From the NCBI GenBank assembly GCA_964458275.1, contig CAYWIE010000037.1, positions 1 to 26,149 of the forward strand: a DNA stretch of 26,149 bases, read 5' to 3'. The notes below the pieces were generated by a model. The model was not told the DNA's origin and ran no database searches. It saw nothing but the letters and a program-made list of their open reading frames with translations. Positions 22,590-26,149 of the stretch are shown in pieces; the first letter of the stretch is position 1; each line of letters starts with the position of its first letter. Source of the DNA: HGM04593 sp964458275. GTDB lineage: Bacteria; Bacteroidota; Bacteroidia; Bacteroidales; Bacteroidaceae. The position numbers and the translations under genes are program-made.

Positions 22590-23732
22590 TCAGTCTATAT
22601 ATATAAGGTCGCGCATTATGGCATCGCTGATGAATATTCCTTCTTTGGTGAGGCGTATATTGCCTTCGGATGTGTGTGTCAGTGTGCCGGTGTTAAGATG
22701 TCTTTCTGCCGAGCTCATCATGTGCCGGTTCAATTTTTCCGAGAATTCTCTGGCGAACCATTTGACAGGGAGTCCGTCTCTTGTTCTCAGTCGGGTGAGA
22801 ATGGCATCGTTGTACCGTTCGTTCTCTGTCAGATGCTCTATTTCGTATACAGGATTGCCCTCCTCGATACCTTTTATATATTTGCCGATGTGGGCTATGT
22901 TCCATTGCCGCGACTTGCGGTTATATGAATGTGCGGCAGCTCCGCATCCCAAGTAGGGTATGTCGTGCCAATAGCTGCTGTTGTGGCGGCTCTCCCGTCC
23001 CGACAGTGCAAAGTTTGATATTTCGTAGTGCAGGTATCCTGCACCGGGCAGCGCCTCTGTGAGCATGCGGAACTGTTCAAGGTTTTCTTCTTCGCTCAGC
23101 GGGGTGATTTCGCCGCGTTCTACCGCGCTGTGCAGTGCGGTGCCCTCCTCGTATGTGAGATTGTATGCCGATATGTGTTCCGGTTTAAGTGATATGGCTT
23201 TGTTCAAGTCTGTTTGCCAGCTTGCACCTGTGGAACCCGGCAACGCGAACATCAGGTCAATGCTTATGTTGTCGAATCCTGCCAAGCGTGCACTGTTGAA
23301 TGCTTCAATGGCGCGTGAGGAGTCGTGGCGGCGTCCGAGCCTCTTCAGTAATCTGTCGTCGAAGCTCTGTATGCCCATGCTCAGTCTGTTGAAAGGCATT
23401 GTGTGCAGCATGGAAAGATATTCGGGGCTGAGGTCGTCGGGGTTGGCTTCCAATGTAATTTCCGCATCAGGGGACACATTGTAGATGCTGTATATTGTAG
23501 AGAATATTTTCTCGAAATCCTCTTGTTGCAGGGTAGAAGGCGTTCCTCCGCCAATATATATGGTATTTATGTCTCTGTCCGGTATATAATCTTGCCGTTT
23601 CTCCAATTCAGTGCACACGGCTGCAATGTATCTCTCTCTTTCTCCTTTGACGGTAGAGGAGACCGAAGAAAAGAAACTGCAATAGCGACAGCGCTGCTTA
23701 CAAAATGGTATGTGTATGTATATGCCTGCCAT
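22590..23732 (-). CDS. hemW: Radical SAM family heme chaperone HemW
   Basis: A 380-residue protein beginning MAGIYIHIPFCKQRCRYCSFF: Cys11, Cys15 and Cys18 form the CxxxCxxC motif that holds the [4Fe-4S] cluster. GGGTPS (61-66), the NPDD block and GIQSFDDRLLKRLGR are those of the HemN/HemW group, and the length fits HemW rather than coproporphyrinogen dehydrogenase HemN (about 450). HemW binds heme and hands it to membrane proteins. The residue after the third Cys is Ser-Phe rather than the more usual Asp/Tyr-Phe, as I recall for other Bacteroidales. Confidence 0.92.
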   Translation of the reverse strand: MAGIYIHIPFCKQRCRYCSFFSSVSSTVKGERERYIAAVCTELEKRQDYIPDRDINTIYIGGGTPSTLQQEDFEKIFSTIYSIYNVSPDAEITLEANPDDLSPEYLSMLHTMPFNRLSMGIQSFDDRLLKRLGRRHDSSRAIEAFNSARLAGFDNISIDLMFALPGSTGASWQTDLNKAISLKPEHISAYNLTYEEGTALHSAVERGEITPLSEEENLEQFRMLTEALPGAGYLHYEISNFALSGRESRHNSSYWHDIPYLGCGAAAHSYNRKSRQWNIAHIGKYIKGIEEGNPVYEIEHLTENERYNDAILTRLRTRDGLPVKWFAREFSEKLNRHMMSSAERHLNTGTLTHTSEGNIRLTKEGIFISDAIMRDLIYID

Positions 23733-23754
23733 GTTTGGATGTACAATTTGCTGA

Positions 23755-23762
23755 CAAAGTTA
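23755..23762 (-). promoter_or_regulatory. -7 box of the hemW transcript
   Basis: On the minus strand TAACTTTG, a full match to TAnnTTTG, 22 bases before the hemW ATG at 23732. No matching -33 box at the proper spacing. Confidence 0.5.
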
Positions 23763-23801
23763 AAATATTTTTATCGATTTTTTAAAAATAGAGCAATTTA
23801 G

Positions 23802-23832
23802 TTGCAAAATATCTGCTTTTTTCATATATTGG
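23802..23832 (+). promoter_or_regulatory. Promoter of the EF-G paralogue
   Basis: TTG (23802-23804), 20 bases, TATATTGG (23825-23832). Spacing is canonical and the -7 box has one mismatch. Expected leader is about 40 bases. AT-rich sequence upstream (23763-23800) might hold an activator site but I cannot identify one. Confidence 0.5.
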
Positions 23833-23878
23833 CGCCACTTTTGTTTTCTAACCTATAATAAAATGTAAAAACAGTAAT

Positions 23879-26032
23879 ATGAAAACGTATCAAACTAACG
23901 AAATCAAGAACATCGCAATCGTAGGATGTTCAGGCTCTGGTAAGACCACCCTCACAGAGGCAATCCTCTTTGAGAGTGGTATCATAAAACGTAGAGGAAC
24001 AGTCGAAGCAAAGAATACTGTGAGCGACTATTTCCCTGTTGAGCAGGAGTATGGCTACTCTGTATTTTCAACCGTATTCCAGGTTGAGGAGAATGGCAAG
24101 AAATTGAACCTTATCGACTGTCCGGGTTCCGATGACTTTGCGGGCAGCGCAGTTTCTGCAATGACAGTTGCCGACCTTGCAATGATGGTTATCAACGGCC
24201 AGTATGGTGTTGAGGTTGGTACACAGAACTGTTTCCGTTACATTAAGAAGATGAACAAGCCTGTGATGTTCGTTGTAAACCAGATAGACCACGAAAAATG
24301 CGACTATGACATGGTTATAGAGCAATTGCAGACTATTTACGGTCCTAAGGTTTGCCCCGTTCAGTATCCTCTTGAAACAGGTCCCGGATTCAAGTCTATC
24401 ATCGACGTTCTTCTGATGAAGAAACTCACATGGACAGCAGAGGGCGAAGCTCCCATCGTTGAGGATATCCCCGTAGCCGAACTTGACAAGGCTGTAGACA
24501 TGCACACCAAACTTGTTGAAATGGCAGCCGAGAACAAAGAGGAGTTGATGGACAAATATTTCGACGAGGCTGACCTTGCAACAGATGAAATCCGTATGGG
24601 CGCCCGTTTGGGACTTTCTACCGGCAGCGTATATCCCGTACTTTGCTGTTCGGCAGCAACAGACGTCGCAGTGAGCCGTCTGCTTGAGTTCCTCTCAAAT
24701 GTGGCTCCTGAGGTCGATGACATGCCCCAGCCCGTTAATGCCGATGGCGAGACTGTTCCTTATGACAGCAATGCTCCCACCTCAATCTTCTTCTTCAAGA
24801 CAGCTGTAGAACCACACATCGGTGAGGTTAATTACTTCAAGGTGATGAGCGGTACACTCAAAGCAGGTGCCGACCTTGTAAATATGGATCGTGGCTCAAA
24901 AGAACGCATTTCTCAGATATTCAGCTGCGCCGGTGCCAACCGTACACCTGTTGACGAACTGAAGGCTGGCGACTTGGGCTGTACAGTCAAATTGAAAGAC
25001 ATCAAGATAGGCAACACTCTTAACGACAAGGATTGCAACCATCGCTTCTCACTCGTCAAATATCCCGCATCGAAATATTCACGTGCCATCAAGCCTCAGA
25101 AGGAATCTGATATGGAGAAGCTCATGCAGATTCTTAACCGTATGCACGAGGAGGATCCTACATGGATAGTTGTACAGTCAAAAGAGCTTCGTCAGACAAT
25201 CGTTTACGGACAAGGAGAATTCCACTTGCGCACATTGCAGTGGCGTCTTGTGAATGTGGAGAAAATGCTTGTCAAGTACGAAGAGCCCAAGATTCCTTAT
25301 CGCGAGACCATTACAAAGGCAGCACGTGCCGACTATCGCCACAAGAAACAGTCGGGTGGTGCAGGTCAGTTCGGTGAGGTACACATGATTGTTGAACCTT
25401 ACGAAGAGGGTGTACCCATGTCCGATGTCTACCGTTTCAACGGTCAGGAGTTCAAGATTACTCCCAAAGGCACTGAGGAAATTAAGCTCGATTGGGGCGG
25501 AAAGCTTGTATTTGTCAACAGCGTGGTAGGTGGTGCAATCGACGCGCGTTTCATGCCTGCAATCCTCAAAGGTGTAATGGAGAGAATGGAGCAAGGTCCT
25601 CTTACAAATTCATATGCCCGCGACGTGAGAGTTATTGTTTACGATGGCAAGATGCACCCGGTAGACTCTAACGAAATCTCATTCATGCTCGCAGGCCGCA
25701 ATGCTTTCAGCGAAGCATTCCGCGCGGCAGCTCCCAAAATCCTTGAACCTGTTTATGATGTTGAGGTGTTCGTTCCCTCTGACAAAATGGGTGATGTGAT
25801 GAGCGATCTTCAAGGACGTCGTGGTCTCATCATGGGTATGAGCAGCGAGAACGGTTACGAAAAGCTTTCTGCTAAGGTGCCTTTGAAAGAGATGTCTTCA
25901 TACTCAACTGCCCTTAGTTCACTGACCGGCGGACGCGCTTCGTTCATAATGTCATTTGCATCATACGAACTTGTTCCCACTGATGTTCAGGAGAAACTTA
26001 TCAAAGAGTTCTCAGTGAAAGACGAAGAGTAA
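23879..26032 (+). CDS. fusA2: Elongation factor G paralogue (EF-G2 type, GTPase-deficient)
   Basis: A 717-residue protein with all five EF-G domains. The G domain has a P-loop GCSGSGKT (16-23) in place of the usual AHVDAGKT, a switch I reading VEQEYGYS (54-61) where active EF-G has an ERGIT-type sequence, and DCPGSDDF (80-87), where Ser84 replaces the catalytic His of DTPGHVDF; NQID (134-137) replaces NKMD. Domain IV (KKQSGGAGQFGEV, near 495) and the C-terminal domain V are intact, so ribosome binding and translocation may persist. This matches EF-G2 of Bacteroides thetaiotaomicron, reported to support translocation without GTP hydrolysis and to be needed in starvation and gut colonisation. 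The symbol follows that usage; orthology is inferred. Confidence 0.85.
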   Translation: MKTYQTNEIKNIAIVGCSGSGKTTLTEAILFESGIIKRRGTVEAKNTVSDYFPVEQEYGYSVFSTVFQVEENGKKLNLIDCPGSDDFAGSAVSAMTVADLAMMVINGQYGVEVGTQNCFRYIKKMNKPVMFVVNQIDHEKCDYDMVIEQLQTIYGPKVCPVQYPLETGPGFKSIIDVLLMKKLTWTAEGEAPIVEDIPVAELDKAVDMHTKLVEMAAENKEELMDKYFDEADLATDEIRMGARLGLSTGSVYPVLCCSAATDVAVSRLLEFLSNVAPEVDDMPQPVNADGETVPYDSNAPTSIFFFKTAVEPHIGEVNYFKVMSGTLKAGADLVNMDRGSKERISQIFSCAGANRTPVDELKAGDLGCTVKLKDIKIGNTLNDKDCNHRFSLVKYPASKYSRAIKPQKESDMEKLMQILNRMHEEDPTWIVVQSKELRQTIVYGQGEFHLRTLQWRLVNVEKMLVKYEEPKIPYRETITKAARADYRHKKQSGGAGQFGEVHMIVEPYEEGVPMSDVYRFNGQEFKITPKGTEEIKLDWGGKLVFVNSVVGGAIDARFMPAILKGVMERMEQGPLTNSYARDVRVIVYDGKMHPVDSNEISFMLAGRNAFSEAFRAAAPKILEPVYDVEVFVPSDKMGDVMSDLQGRRGLIMGMSSENGYEKLSAKVPLKEMSSYSTALSSLTGGRASFIMSFASYELVPTDVQEKLIKEFSVKDEE

Positions 26033-26058
26033 AATTATCATTGGTAAGATAATATGTG

Positions 26059-26093
26059 CAAGGTTCTATGCTTCGGCGTAGGACCTTGTTTTT
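26059..26093 (+). terminator. Terminator of the EF-G paralogue with UUCG loop
   Basis: A 13-bp stem (26059-26071 with 26076-26088, two G-U pairs) closed by the very stable tetraloop TTCG and followed by TTTTT (26089-26093). It lies 26 bases after the stop. Confidence 0.92.
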
Positions 26094-26149
26094 GTGTATG
26101 ACGGGCATGTCATACATCTGTGGTGAAAGTCCACTCGGGGCGTAGTTGC
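26094..26149 (+). mobile_element. Probable 5' end of a class C group II intron, cut by the window edge
   Basis: Directly after the terminator T run the sequence reads GTGTATGAC, close to the GUGYG start of group II introns. A 6-bp hairpin (26097-26102 with 26109-26114) and then a small stem GTGG (26120-26123) with CCAC (26131-26134) around TGAAAGT follow, then CTCGGGG. The same order, including the GGUGAAAGUCC-type element, is what I remember of domain I in class C introns such as the Bacillus halodurans intron. Class C introns typically insert just downstream of terminator hairpins, exactly as here. Only 56 bases are visible, so a remnant is possible. Confidence 0.55.

Overview
The window looks like chromosomal DNA of a gut-type Bacteroidales bacterium (Bacteroides, Prevotella or Muribaculaceae-like). 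The evidence is promoters of the Bacteroidetes type (TTTG, 19-21 nt, TAnnTTTG), almost no classical Shine-Dalgarno sites, a Wzi-type outer-membrane protein, SusD-less lipoproteins with VxSC/VAC lipoboxes, PyrB/PyrI, and the Bacteroides-type second EF-G. No species can be named from the sequence alone.

Layout. 1-900: decayed IS982-family element. 1009-3044 (-): lipocalin-like lipoprotein and Wzi-family barrel, ending at an intrinsic terminator. 3186-4847 (+): GH110-like alpha-galactosidase lipoprotein, convergent with 4951-6219 (-), a GH109-type alpha-N-acetylgalactosaminidase; the two share one perfect bidirectional terminator. The GH109 gene is the last of a tightly packed minus-strand run pyrB - pyrI - flavin reductase - small outer-membrane barrel - GH109. 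9204-11329 (-): BlaI repressor and a BlaR1/M56 sensor whose tail carries two nearly identical TonB-C domains. 11564-16691 (-): a PurF paralogue and carB, preceded by a 260-nt leader with its own canonical promoter and an intrinsic terminator about 28 nt before the purF start. 17007-18188 (-): MalY/PatB aminotransferase. 18318-21303 (+): RidA/chorismatase-like protein, secreted protein of unknown function, SAM methyltransferase. 21382-23732 (-): hemW and a secreted PHP phosphoesterase. 23879-26032 (+): EF-G paralogue lacking the catalytic histidine, followed by a UUCG-loop terminator and, at the window edge, what looks like the 5' end of a class C group II intron.

How the genes work together. 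Pyrimidine synthesis is represented by carB, pyrB and pyrI, and purine entry by the PurF paralogue; carA is not next to carB here. The GH110/GH109 pair would remove alpha-linked Gal and GalNAc, the caps of blood-group B and A type host glycans. The EF-G2-like gene fits a slow-growth or starvation role known for Bacteroides. The most unusual non-coding signals are the purF leader RNA, a dispersed palindromic repeat (core TTAAGGGAGGTTCTATA) found at five intergenic places, and the 220-bp near-identical duplication inside the BlaR1-like gene.
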